This document shows positions 11,024-21,510 of a DNA stretch of 64,000 nucleotides, in pieces. The stretch spans positions 34,138,369-34,202,368 of the forward strand of contig NC_087064.1 of the NCBI RefSeq assembly GCF_963678635.1, in the 5' to 3' direction. Position numbers and translations under genes: made by a program. The stretch comes from Symsagittifera roscoffensis. Lineage: Eukaryota > Xenacoelomorpha > Acoela > Convolutidae. The notes under the pieces were generated by a model, which saw nothing but the letters and a program-made list of their open reading frames with translations, had not been told where the DNA came from and searched no databases. Each line of letters starts with the position of its first letter. The first letter of the stretch is position 1.

Positions 11024-11739
11024 TCAGCAAATTGTCATCAATTTGACCAATTTGACAAACGTCATCAAATTGACATCATGTTGATGGCATATTTGGACAA
11101 CGGCCGTTCAATTTTTAGGTTGTGCGAGCACTCCTGTATAGTTGTTCGCGGTTTAAAAAAAACTGGTTCTTTCCTCCCTATTTTTGCGTCCTTCCATTTT
11201 GGCTTCGTTTACTGCCACGTAAAAAACCAATTTAGACGCAGCATTAATAGATTTAACAAACTCGAAACTGCGGATGAAAAATTATTTAGTTTTTTCGATT
11301 GGAATCTATCCTGAATGAAACTGAACAAAAAATTTGAAGCAAGAAAACCAACGTTTTCTACCAAAAAAAAGTAGAACCGAATCACCGCATTGAGATTTAT
11401 TGATCCGACTTGCGATGCGAAAGTAACGGAATATTTGTGCTCGGGGTGGTTTTTTTTCTTCAGACAAATTTCGACTTTTTAACTAGCCATTTTTGACGGA
11501 ATTTTTTAATATCAATCGAAAGGTATTGTTGTCCTGAGCTCAAATTTGAAAAGATATTTTACCTGTGATCATTTTTTGTAAAGTTACGGGGGTTTAAAAA
11601 TTGCCATTTTGGCCGATTTGGGACAATTAACGCGCGGTATATTTCGCGCTATCAACGCGTAAGCGGAGAGTTAATCCGTCTTAGAAATCGTTACAAATTG
11701 GCTGAAAGAAGCTTATTTGCCATAATTGATTTGTTACAA

Positions 11740-12370
11740 GGAGCAAAATTTATCGTTTTGTTTTTTATATGGTGTGTGGGGGGATGATTTTCATAAAAAT
11801 ATTTCAAATCTTAGAAGAAAAAAATTTCGTTTTGTTTCATTTTATTTAGTTTTTAAATGTTATTACTGCTCCATAAACCTTAAAAGGCAGTCGGAACATT
11901 CAGGGCTTCGCCCTGATACGAGCAGTATTGTTTATCTTTATTATGTCCACTGATCGTATCAAGCGCTGTGTGGCCATCTTTGCCATGTTCTGGACTACAT
12001 TATGCGCGCTTTGAAGAGTTTTTTCATAATGCTGGTAGCTTAACTCGAATTGTGTATGTGTGGCGAATTATCCCGCACGACAAAATCGTCCCAAATTGAA
12101 TTGAATCTAGTTTTTTGTATCAATTTTACACTTGCATATTGTCCAAAAATTATCGTTTTGTACTCTATATGGCGTGTGGGGGGATGATTTTCATAAATAT
12201 ATTTCAAACCTTAGAAGAAAAAAATTTCGTTTTGTTTTATTTTATTTAGTTTTTAAATGTTATTACTGCTCCATAAACCTTAAAAGGCAGTCGGAACATT
12301 CAAGGCTTTGCCCTGATACGAGCAGTCTTGTTTATCTTTATTATGTCCACTGATCGTATCAAGTGCTTGA
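11740..12370. repeat. Internal ~220-bp direct repeat, unit 1
   Basis: Bases 11740-11967 (TTATCGTTTTG to GATCGTATCAAG) recur at 12146-12363 with a few changes. They are separated by a stretch that itself recurs after 12615 (GCCATGTTCTG, CTACATTATGCGCGCTTTGA). Unit 2 has a single copy at about 22300-22508. Short frames with RRKKFRFV in this block are copies of the repeat, not genes. Confidence 0.8.
11900..11916. other. Perfect hairpin TCAGGGC-TTC-GCCCTGA
   Basis: A 7-bp perfect stem with a 3-base loop follows AGTCGGAACAT. The same hairpin is at 22444-22460, with degenerate forms at about 12299 and 12853. It lies in non-coding repeat sequence, so it is more likely a mobile-element end or RNA structure than a terminator. 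Confidence 0.55.
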
Positions 12371-14689
12371 CAAAATTAAATATTGCTGCGACTTTCGAAT
12401 GTTGCTTAATTGTTCCGACTTTCATTGAAAACGGAATATTTATGCTCGGTGTGTTTTTTATGCAGTCAATTTTCTCCAATTGAAATGATAATTTTCAAAA
12501 TTTTTTTTACATCAATGAAGATATCAATTACCTGAATGCAAATGTAAAAAAATATTTCACCTTCGATTTTTTTTGTAAAGTTCTGGGGCTTGGAAAATTT
12601 TGAAAATTGCCAATTTTGCCATGTTCTGCACTACATTATGCGCGCTTTGAAGAGTTTTTTCATAATGATGATAGCTTAACGCGAATTTTGTAAGTGTGGC
12701 GAATTATCCCGCACGACAAAATCGTTCCAAATTGAATTGAGTCTAGTTTTTTGAATCAATTTTACACTTGAATATTGTCCAAAATGTATAGGTTTTCAAC
12801 GTTTTCTTTTCCCAAAAACTATTCGATATGAATTAAGGGACAGTCGGAACATTCAGTACTTTCCCTTGATACACGAGAAGTCGTGTTATCATTAGAAATT
12901 AGATGGTCGTCATCCACTCATAAAAATTTTTATCTGTCAGTTTCACAGATATTTTTGCCAGTAGAGCATTGACTCCTGCGTGTAGTATGTCAAAATCATT
13001 CTGCTGTTCTCAAGTTGCGATTGGTACAGCGGACTATTGAACGCAATTGTATTTTATGCCACATTCAAAAAGCTCTACAACAAAACCGATAAAATTGGAA
13101 TCTATAATTGAACGCTTTGATTTTCAGGGTTTGACAGGTTTTTTTAGCAGTCTCAGAACAATTTTAAAGTGTGATAGCTAACTTCAAACGCGGCATTGGC
13201 GGTTAGCGACCGCTTGCTCCGCTGCGCTTCAATTCAACAAGAGTGTTATTGTGCGCGTTAATCTTTGTTTTACCGCTAAATTAGACTGTCGTGTTTTTGA
13301 AGTTGAAAGTTTGTTTACAAATTGCGAGATAATTACCTGAATTGTGGAAGCTTGGCCCCAGAAATGGGGGAAATTGAATATGTTTGTATGTATCCGTGAG
13401 TGCAATAAGTAACCCCCTGGAACTTGAAGAATTTACTTGTTCACGCGTCAAAATACTCGCGTATAGAGATATCGAAGACGGATTCGATTCCAACCTACAT
13501 TCATGTTATGGTAAGTAAAATTTTGGCACAAGAGCTGGTTCACCCCCATAGACGGACGGTTTTTGTCTTTTTTGTTCCGACTTTCGAAGAAAACGGAATA
13601 TTTATTGGTTTAAGCTGGTTTTTACCTGGCCTTAAATTGACGGCTCAACTAACTAATTCTTAGCATAGGCTAGTACTCTTCAAAAATTTTCACCTTAACC
13701 TTTGTTTCACTTTTATGTTATTATTTTTATAATAATCGATTGCTTTACGATCGCTTATTGTTGTTATAAAATGACCAAAGTTGATTTTTTCCGTATGAAA
13801 ATTGCAACAAAAACTGTTGTAAATGAGCCGTCTTAGCTATTGAAGTTTCATATAGAAATTGCAAGGAGGATCATTGTTGGCAAAATTAGTATCATTTCAT
13901 TCGAGTTTGCTATTCCTTAGCTCTTCGCACTACAACGATTGGACAGGTTTATACACATAATTCCACAATTAGAAGCTTAAGTTTGCACACAAAACCTTAC
14001 TATTTGACTCGACATAACTCAATCATAGAATCTTTATTGAAAAAAGTTTAATTTGTTTCTTACAATGATTTGCCATCGAAAAACTTTTTTTGTTGATTAT
14101 CCTAGTAAAAGCCAGTTAAGAGCATCGCAATATTTCAACCTTTTTTTGACCACTCCTTTTGACTGGAAACAGTTTTATTGGATTTTTTTTCAGAATTTTT
14201 AGTTGCCGCAAAATAAATTGCTCCGTGCTGAAATTGGCATCTTTTCGAAATCTTTTAGTGGTCTGTTTGCTATTTCAGAACGTTTCTGCAAAAAATCCCT
14301 TAAAGCAGCGAAAAATGACCAGAGTTGTATTAAATTTCAAATAGTCAGTGATTGAAAACAACCGAAAACTGACCCAAGCAACCCCTCTCCTAATCAAAAC
14401 ATTAGACGCTAAAAACAAATGAGAACAAAGTTTGTCCTTGCAATTGTTTGCATTCGGATTGTTTTATGCTACATGCCCAGTGATCTGGATCTTATTAGTT
14501 TCTTTAATTTATTTGAGCAAACGTGTAAACACTAATAATTTGACTATTTTTGCACGTTTTCCAAAATGAAAGACGTACACAAGTCGATGAGAAGCCAGAT
14601 AATTCAAGTAACAATTTTCGATTTTTTTTCTCGAAATTTTAGAAGCTTGAAAAATCTCACTGAATTCAGTTTCAAGCGTTAATTATCGA

Positions 14690-15490
14690 TTATATTACGA
14701 TTTTAGTACCAGTCTTACTACAATTGAGAAACAATCGATTTTAATCAATTAATAATCGATTATAATCTCTCTTTTTAAAATCAAATTATAATTAATTATA
14801 ATTCATTATAATCAATTATAATCGATTATTTATTCGTCTATTTCTCAATACAATAATAATCGATTATAATTGATTATAATCCATTATTTTCATTCAAATT
14901 TCTAGTTCTTTTGCCAAAAAATCCATTATAATCTATTATAATTGATTATAATCCCTTTTTTGTCCATTTTGTCTTCGAAGTTGCATCTAAATTGCTTATA
15001 TTTTATGCTTTTTGTAGACGTTGGTTTCTATGAAAATAATGAAATTTTTTTCAAAGTTTTCCAATTAATTCAAGTTTATAAGTTTTTTTTCATTTCTTCC
15101 CCATTAGAGTTGTTTTGTGATGCATATTTTAAGCTTTTTTTAAACACCAAAACATCAGCAAATTAATTTGGTTTCATGTTTGATTCGGAGGATTTATTTT
15201 TCATTTACCGCGGGAACCTTTCCACTCATATGAAAGGATATCTATGAAATTTTTGTTTCGTGATAAAACTTTGTGTTCAGATGAGCCAAAGTGTTCAAGA
15301 GATCTCTTTTTTTAGAGATTTTCTTATGGACACAAAAATTATAAAAGCCCATAAGATATAATTCAAATATAGTTTTGAATTGACAACATTTCGGCAAAAT
15401 AAGAGATTATAATCAATTGTAATCGATTATAATTGATTTTAAGGGTTTTTTGTAAGAACTATAATCAATTATAATCGATTATAAGAGATT
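14690..15490. repeat. AATCGATTATAAT palindromic repeat clusters, unit 1
   Basis: Two clusters (about 14690-14955 and 15405-15490) consist of variants of the short palindromic words AATCGATT and ATTATAAT, overlapping as TAATCGATTATAATTGATTA. There are ten or more occurrences, with ordinary AT-rich sequence between the clusters. The arrangement is irregular, not a strict microsatellite. The second cluster ends at the duplication junction. Confidence 0.75.
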
Positions 15491-15513
15491 AGAATCTCTT
15501 GGGAAATATCACG

Positions 15514-16040
15514 GTTTTGTGACCCTTTTGATGGAAAAAGGGCAGACTTCAGAGTCCCTCCAGGAGTAACACGTAAACGTATACACAAATCTCGCTGTAT
15601 ATCCTCAAGGCGCGTTTTAGCAGCGAATATGTCTCTTACTACTTCCTTCTCTTGAGCGATCGTTCAACCGCACAGGGCTGCCTGGCCCATCAGTCGGAGA
15701 AAGAACGAATCTAAGCTCTCACGCTCTGAATGGACTGCATTCTAGACTTGTAGTCGTTCAAGGATCTAGTTTTTTTCAGTCTTGATTAAAAACTCACAGT
15801 CATAGAAAAAATCAGTGTGGAATGAAATTTCGCTGAGGTTTGTGTGGGAATAATTTTGAAGGAATCGTTTTCTGCCCTCGGTACTTAGTTAGAGAAAAAA
15901 TCTCGATTTGATTCTTTGATCTGCTTCTTAAAGTTAAACACCCAACTGCTGGGCGGATCCGAGGTAGGTTTGGGCCAAAATGTGGTTACTCCTAGTAAAT
16001 CTGTTCGGTCGTCCGAGACCGAAACTGCTAGCTGCGCCAT
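15514..16040 (-). pseudogene. Duplicated gag start and LTR junction of copy C
   Basis: This is a near-identical copy of 5325-5847, including the ATG beside the LTR (ATG at 16040-16038). It lacks the rest of the element because the duplication breakpoint lies inside gag. The adjoining LTR-like sequence continues to about 16140. Confidence 0.8.
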
Positions 16041-16499
16041 GTGGTACCTCGAGGAAAGTGGAAAACTAAGTTCAAGACTTTAGCTCATCTTGTGATATAG
16101 AAATAAGTATGATAGATATATAGTAAAAGTCATGACAATTGAATCGTTAATATCAACTTAAATCGTACATATGTAGATAGAGAATGAGTACACAGAATAG
16201 CATCAACTTAAGTAGCGGTTTGGCAGATATCTTGCTATCAGAGACCTTGTTCGTCCGAGACCTTGTTATCCAAATGAAACATACTTGAATAAGATAATTA
16301 TGACGTAATAGCATGCATAGAATCAACAGTATACCACACAAATAAAAAAATCTGATTTTAAAATTTTGTTTCGAAGCTTGCTTCACAATAATAGTTGTGG
16401 GACAAAACTTCTGGCTATTTGTTTATCTTACATCTGTTTCGCTTTGTTTGGTGCAAATAATTTTTCCCTTATTTTTTGCAGAACTGTAGATGAAAAAAA

Positions 16500-16548
16500 A
16501 TGGATTTCCTTTTTTTAATAATTTGCTTCATAACGCCATCGGCCAACG
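16500..16548 (+). CDS. Possible first exon with signal peptide, unit 2
   Basis: The ATG opens MDFLFLIICFITPSAN and ends at G|GTGAGA (donor-like). The peptide has a hydrophobic core and small residues (PSANG) suited to signal-peptidase cleavage. Fifteen bases before the ATG is a strong acceptor-like CCCTTATTTTTTGCAG, so the ATG could be in an exon joined to a 5' leader, as seems true for the ESD genes. The next exon is not certain: candidate acceptors TTTCAG and TTTTAG lie 42 and 52 bases downstream. Function is unknown; a secreted protein together with the exons at 17386-17658 is a guess. Confidence 0.25.
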
Positions 16549-17000
16549 GTGAGACGACATTCCCGTCTAATCTTTTGCGATCTGTTTCAGTTTGTTTTAG
16601 GCAATTTTTCTTCGGAATATTTTGTAGAATCAGGAGATGGAATCATGAGATGTTAGAAAATGAGAAAAACGGTAAAAACATTTTATTTGTCTTAAGCAGT
16701 TTGATGGAAAAATGGATTTTTTTTTAAAATGCTACCACGGGCAAAAACAACAAAAGGAAATATATGTGGGATTATTCAAGCCAATCACATTTCTCTATTT
16801 CAGTTTTAAAAAAATCTTGGTCGGATTAGTTTCCTCTTGATGCATTTTTGCTTAGTTATCTTTTGACATCTTAAGCGAGGTTTGAAATAATCTCCTATCT
16901 TCAAAACTAGTCAATCATACCTTTTTCGGAATGAAGTATAACTTCAAAAATCTCTATTTGAAGCCTGAAAATTTATATTGCTTTGTAAATTAGGACTCAA

Positions 17001-17267
17001 TTGGTCACCACGGGCTATAAAAACGGTGATTTGCCTGCCTCTTTTGTGGAATGTAAAAACTTTCGGTTTTTGCTTCGCTTGATCCGAGCAGAAAAAAAAA
17101 GATTTTATTTTGTTGTGACTAGAAAGTCATTGAACAGGTTTTCGGGAGTAAACGATAAAAATACTAAACTAAAATTTAAAATGCGTTGTTTTCTTGAAAA
17201 TGCGTATTTATCTTTTAAAATTGAAAAAGAAGCAAGGATAGATTTGAATTCTACGTATATGTCGTAG
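17001..17267 (+). CDS. Open frame TTGYKNGDL, unit 2 (unknown)
   Basis: An 88-codon frame begins VTTGYKNGDLPASFVECKNF, then becomes Lys/Phe-rich. In unit 1 (6841-6925) the same start TTGYKNGDLPTSFVEC is kept, but an extra A shifts the frame after it. The part before GTAAAA could be an exon lying between the signal-peptide-like exon and the cysteine-containing exons. I do not recognise the product. Confidence 0.2.
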   Translation: MVTTGYKNGDLPASFVECKNFRFLLRLIRAEKKRFYFVVTRKSLNRFSGVNDKNTKLKFKMRCFLENAYLSFKIEKEARIDLNSTYMS

Positions 17268-17385
17268 TACTGAGGTGAATAAAAGTTTTTACGATAGGTA
17301 CTTGAAATTAAGCCTGAAAAATTATCACAATCGTTGGTATACTACAAACGAATTAAACCTTTTTACTGTAGATTTGTTTATTCAG

Positions 17386-17658
17386 ACTGCACCAAAATCG
17401 AGTCTCTTGCACTTAAGAATGGTGGCAAATCAGTTTAAGACCAGCTATCTTTGCGCTATGGAATGTTACCGTATCTGTAAACTTTTTAATTTCAATTGTA
17501 GGAACCTATTTTTAACTGTTATAACTAATCCAACGGTTATTTAGGTCTCAAATTGTCCTAAATCATGACTTAATTTTAGAAGAAAAAAATTTTACTTCCA
17601 GCTTTTGGACGTGATATTACTGACCGGATGTCACAAGATACTTGCAGAAACAAAACAA
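17386..17658 (+). CDS. Candidate exon pair, cysteine-containing secreted protein, unit 2
   Basis: Exons 17386-17497 and 17602-17658 correspond to those in unit 1. The first is identical to its unit 1 partner. The second reads FGRDITDRMSQDTCRNKT, so the differences from unit 1 are conservative (Leu to Phe, Leu to Met) and the frame is unbroken. Both splice-site pairs keep GT and AG. A conserved frame in both copies argues weakly for a real gene, but the duplication is recent enough that chance cannot be excluded. Confidence 0.3.
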
Positions 17659-17904
17659 GTCAAACGCATCAAAAATTTCCAGTGTTTTTCATCTTGTTTC
17701 ATTTCTTAAACGAAAAAAGTGTATACTGCGATGTGATAAATTTTTGGTCTTAAAATTTGAATATTTGAACAAAAAATTTTACATTATATTTTTTTCAATA
17801 ATTGTGATTTTAAAGCCACAAAATCACAAAAAGTGTCTTCTTTTCTCAATTGGTCCATAATTAATTTATATAGTAGCCAGATTTTTTTGAGTTATGTTTT
17901 TAAG

Positions 17905-18125
17905 AGTCTATAAACGTAGTTCAGACTCATATATAGATCGCATGAGTTTTTGTTTTCGTTTTTGTTCAGGAAAAGTCTACCTAGGCTCAAACTTAACTTT
18001 TTAGGGACTTGACTTGTGATTTTTTTCAAGTTCAGGGCAATTCTTTTGTTTAGAGGAAGGCAAACTCCACTATCGAACAGACAAAGTGTAAAAGTGACAA
18101 AAAACGTGATCGACTTCCAGTTTCG
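17905..18125 (-). repeat. Dispersed block shared with the 1.7-kb array (unit 2)
   Basis: This is the unit 2 copy of the block at 7770-7990. It contains GGCAAACTCCACTATCGAAC exactly as in the array units, which is closer to the array than unit 1 is (GGAAAACTCC). Confidence 0.7.
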
Positions 18126-18689
18126 CGAGTGGAATTTATTTTTGAGTTTTCTCAGCAAAATTCAAAATCAACTTATTGATCCAGTGTTCTCAAATCGAGT
18201 GATTTTTATCATAGAGCTCCAACCATAAATTTTTCTAGAAGTTCAAAGAACACAATGGGCACCAAAAGTCAGTTTTTTTTGTGTACTTGCCTTCATTCAC
18301 TCTTGTCCAACTGTCTGTGACTATGATTTTGCCATATCAAATCAACAACTGAAACGTCATTTCATGAGTTGGTAATCGTAGACAACAATGAAAACAAGGT
18401 GTCTGACAATCTTATATAATAATTGAAGGTCAGAATGCGCTATGGACGCAATGTTTTAAATTTTCTGTCGGGCGCAACGTTTAAGAACGCTTAGATCAAA
18501 ATGTTTAAGAATCATTCTGAGCAAACATCGTGCTTAATGTTCAAGCGGCGTTAAAAGGATTTTTTAAAGATTTTTCAATCATTTTAAACTCTTTAACAAG
18601 TTGAAATTGGTTCAGTTTCAATGCTAGACAGTATCTGCCCAATTTTGAACAAAAGTATGCGTATGCAGTATATTTTAGTCTGGACGGAA

Positions 18690-19320
18690 TCACCTACAAA
18701 CAGCAACCTCCATAATTACAGAAACCATTTTTTAGCAAACCGATTCGCGCTATGAAAAAGCTTAACGTCTTTCAAATTTTCATCGCTGGGCCAGCCTGCT
18801 TAAAAAAACTTTTTCGCGACCAAATTCAGTTTATGAAAAAAGTTGGTGTTTTTACATCAAAATCTAATTGGTTGAACAGTGGCTCAAAAAATAAAAACGT
18901 TTCCCAACTGACTCTTTTCATGAAGTAGTTTCGAATATTTTCAAACCTTCTGCTTGAATAGCTTGCTTAGAAGAACTTGAGCGTTTCGAAAAACGTTTTG
19001 AACTTTGAAATATTTTGAATAATTCAAAATTTCATCAGTTGAATGGCTCCAATTCAAAAACTGAAAATGTTCGCGAACCGATTTAGTCTATGAAATAACT
19101 TCAAAATTTTTTAAAGTTTCAAAGCTGGAATCTCTTCCTTAGAAAAAACTTCAGCTTTTCGCTAACCGATTTGGTCTATTAAATAAATAAAAATATTGCT
19201 ATAAAAATAAAATATTAGCTTGCTTATAAAAGTTAAGCTTTTCGAGAACCTTTTCAATCTATGAAAGTTAAAAATTTGTATCAAAAATTTCATCGGTTAA
19301 GTGGCTCCAGTAAAAAAATA
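18690..19320. repeat. Degenerate ~100-bp tandem repeats, unit 2
   Basis: This is the unit 2 copy of the block at 8560-9195, with the same succession of GAACCGATT, CTATGAAATAA and GTGGCTCCA elements. An open frame at 19261-19518 begins here and runs into unrelated sequence; it is not recognised as a gene. Confidence 0.6.
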
Positions 19321-19603
19321 TATTCTCCGAATAGGCTCCAACTGGAAGTAGAGTACATATGTACTCCAGGTCCAATTTTTTTAGACGATAATCAACATAA
19401 TCATATTACGCATCCCACGCTGTCCTATAATGTTTTCCGTGCTTTTCAGCAAGCACTCGGCAATTTAGTGTGCCGTACGCGTTTTCCAGTGGGTGAATCG
19501 TTTACTACATGGCGTTAAGTTTTCACTCGCTGTAATTCTCTCCAGTACCGTACAGAACGCCCGTCGTTTATTGCAAATCAATGAGCTAGAGCACATACTC
19601 ATA

Positions 19604-20026
19604 GAGGGCGGCGTCCCTCATGCTTGAAGGACCGAATGCTTGAAATTTATTTTAGTTTACTTTCAGCCAATCAGAATTGAGTATTCAAAATCTCAAAGTA
19701 AATTGTGAAAATCTCAAAGTCAGAAAATAAGTCCAGGCCATTAGTGTTAATACTGATCGATTAGATAATAAGCAGATGACTTTTCAAGATTGAAAAATTC
19801 TTATGAACTTGAACTCATAAATCTTGATGTTTATCTGAATAGTATTGCGGTTGTAACCCGCAATTTGTAATATTTTTGATTATTTTCCACTGATTTAAAA
19901 CATTTTCTGTTAATATTGACTTCAATTTTGAGAGAAAGGCATTTAGCCAATAGGAACGCTTAGTGATTTTGATTGGTTGAAACTTTTCAAGCAATCGGTC
20001 CTTCAAGCATGAGAACCCTCCCCCTC
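19604..20026. mobile_element. 423-bp foldback/MITE-like insertion
   Basis: The insertion is present in unit 2 and absent at the matching site of unit 1 (near 9480-9490). It has ~42-bp terminal inverted repeats that share CTCATGCTTGAAGGACCGA and TGCTTGAAA. The outermost bases are GAGGG at both ends. The flanks ATA (left) and ATG (right) may be a short, imperfect target-site duplication. There is no coding capacity. Subterminal sequences contain CCAATCAGAATTG and GATTGGTTGAAA. Confidence 0.85.
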
Positions 20027-20751
20027 ATGGAGCTCCAGATTGAAGGCCATTGCCGAACAAGATTTAGCCGAAGTCTTTGTTCGTCGAAATCATTACCTGA
20101 ATGGAAGTTGTTGCAATTAAAAAGCATTATCCTGGTGTGGTGTGAGAGGTGTGGAAATTTAAAAAAGCCAACGACTCTAATCGCAACCTCACCGTGGACA
20201 GGTAAAAAAATTGATAAAGTTGGTCACCGGTAAGGTTAAAAACGCTATGGCAGAATTTGCGTATCGCTAAAGTAAATATACAGACCATTTTAAAACCTAA
20301 CAGCACAAAAATTGCAAACGCGGACAGTAGTGAAATTTTTTAAGATAAAGTGACCAATAAATCTTATTATAATTTAGGCCTCTCTGCCTTAAACATCTGT
20401 TATACCCTCACTAGTTCCGTGAAAGGTAAACTCTATTTAAGTCTGAAACGTCTAACCTTGCTTTGAATAAGACAGTTCAAATAGCAAGTTAAATTCAATC
20501 TCTATGTTTAAGTCCGGCTGACGATGACCTCAAATCATTTGAGAGACAGTCCCTTATTTAAATTATTGCATATGGTTGTGCTTATAAATAGATATTCATT
20601 TAATCATCAGACTTTTATTTATTAATAAATAAAGATTATTAGCAAAGTATGAGTTACCCATTGGTTGTTTAAGCATGGTTCATTACTTTTGGATATTCTA
20701 CTACAAAATCCGTAAAGATAGTTTTTCCTTCTTTTTCAATAATTGAGTCTA

Positions 20752-21510
20752 TCAAATTTGCTCTCCTTTCTTTTTCATCTCGTTTTCTTTCTGATCATCT
20801 GAGCTTTTGTCCTCCTTTGGTACTTTTTTGTCGAGGTTTTTTTTTTCGTTGTATCGTTTATTCGGAATATCTTGTGGCTGATAGCTTTTGAAAATTTTTC
20901 TTTTTTTGTCATGTTGTCCTGTTTGTATTTCACGTTCTTTTTGGAACTTCATCGAATTTCCACGGACCGGGGAGATAGATTGCAGAATGTTCATTGCTGC
21001 CTCGAAGTTTTTGCTCAATGGTTCCTTTGTTTTTTTTTCGGCCTGTCTAGAATACATCTGGAACTTGTTGGTCTTTGTGGTGAGTGGGTGGGCAATGTGG
21101 GCTCTGTGGTTGTAAGTGTGACTCTCGCATTTTCTGGCGTGGATGTATCAATTTGGATTTTTGTACAGATGATTTCGTTTAAAATGTTTTGAGGCGTTAT
21201 GGTCTTTTTTGAATCCGTTGGTGGATTATTTTGTTTTGATGCGGTATCGTCGGGAGCTTTGGTATTAATGTCGATCTCCTCGATGTTGCACACTGCTAGC
21301 CCATTTTGGCATCGATACAAAAGCTTTGAATAACTGTTGTGGCCCCTGCGGTTCATCGAATGCTGAAAAATTTCCTGGATCGAGTTTGGTGGCAATCGTA
21401 TTGGGCTGGTGGTTGTGGCGGTTTCTTTCGAGGGTAATACCTCGGTACTTTTGCTTTCGGTTGTCTTTGACCCTGAATCACGAGGTTTAGCTCATGATAG
21501 ACGTTTATAA
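20752..21510 (-). pseudogene. K/T/S-rich open frame, unit 2 (frame-broken)
   Basis: This is the counterpart of 10391-11023. The part 21395-21015 encodes NSIQEIFQHSMNRRGHNSYS and the same linker. A TGA replaces a codon upstream (near 21495). An A9 tract (about 21032-21040, A8 in unit 1) moves the reading into another frame. The Lys/Glu-rich tail (SRQAEKKTKEPLSKN to KENEMKKKGEQI) is a separate open frame, 21057-20752. Together the two copies suggest an ancestral protein of about 300 residues, now disrupted in both. Confidence 0.35.

Larger units (their letters stand above)
5325..15513. repeat. ~10-kb tandem duplication, unit 1
   Basis: The sequence from GTGACCCTTTTGATGG (about 5328) to ATATCACG (about 15511) is repeated head-to-tail at 15514-25116. 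Long stretches differ by only a few percent. Unit 1 starts inside the gag remnant of copy C. Differences from unit 2 include an internal ~405-bp tandem duplication at about 11740-12370, a duplicated 39-bp stretch at about 9781-9857, and absence of the MITE present in unit 2. Confidence 0.9.

Noticed and set aside
11726-12353. Two paralogous ~74-codon genes with RRKKFRFV
   Set aside because: They are two copies of a non-coding direct repeat, with no start context or domain. The unit 2 copy (22282-22497) has lost part of it.
14690-15490. CRISPR array
   Set aside because: The repeats are short, palindromic, irregularly spaced and overlapping, without unique spacers, in a eukaryotic context.
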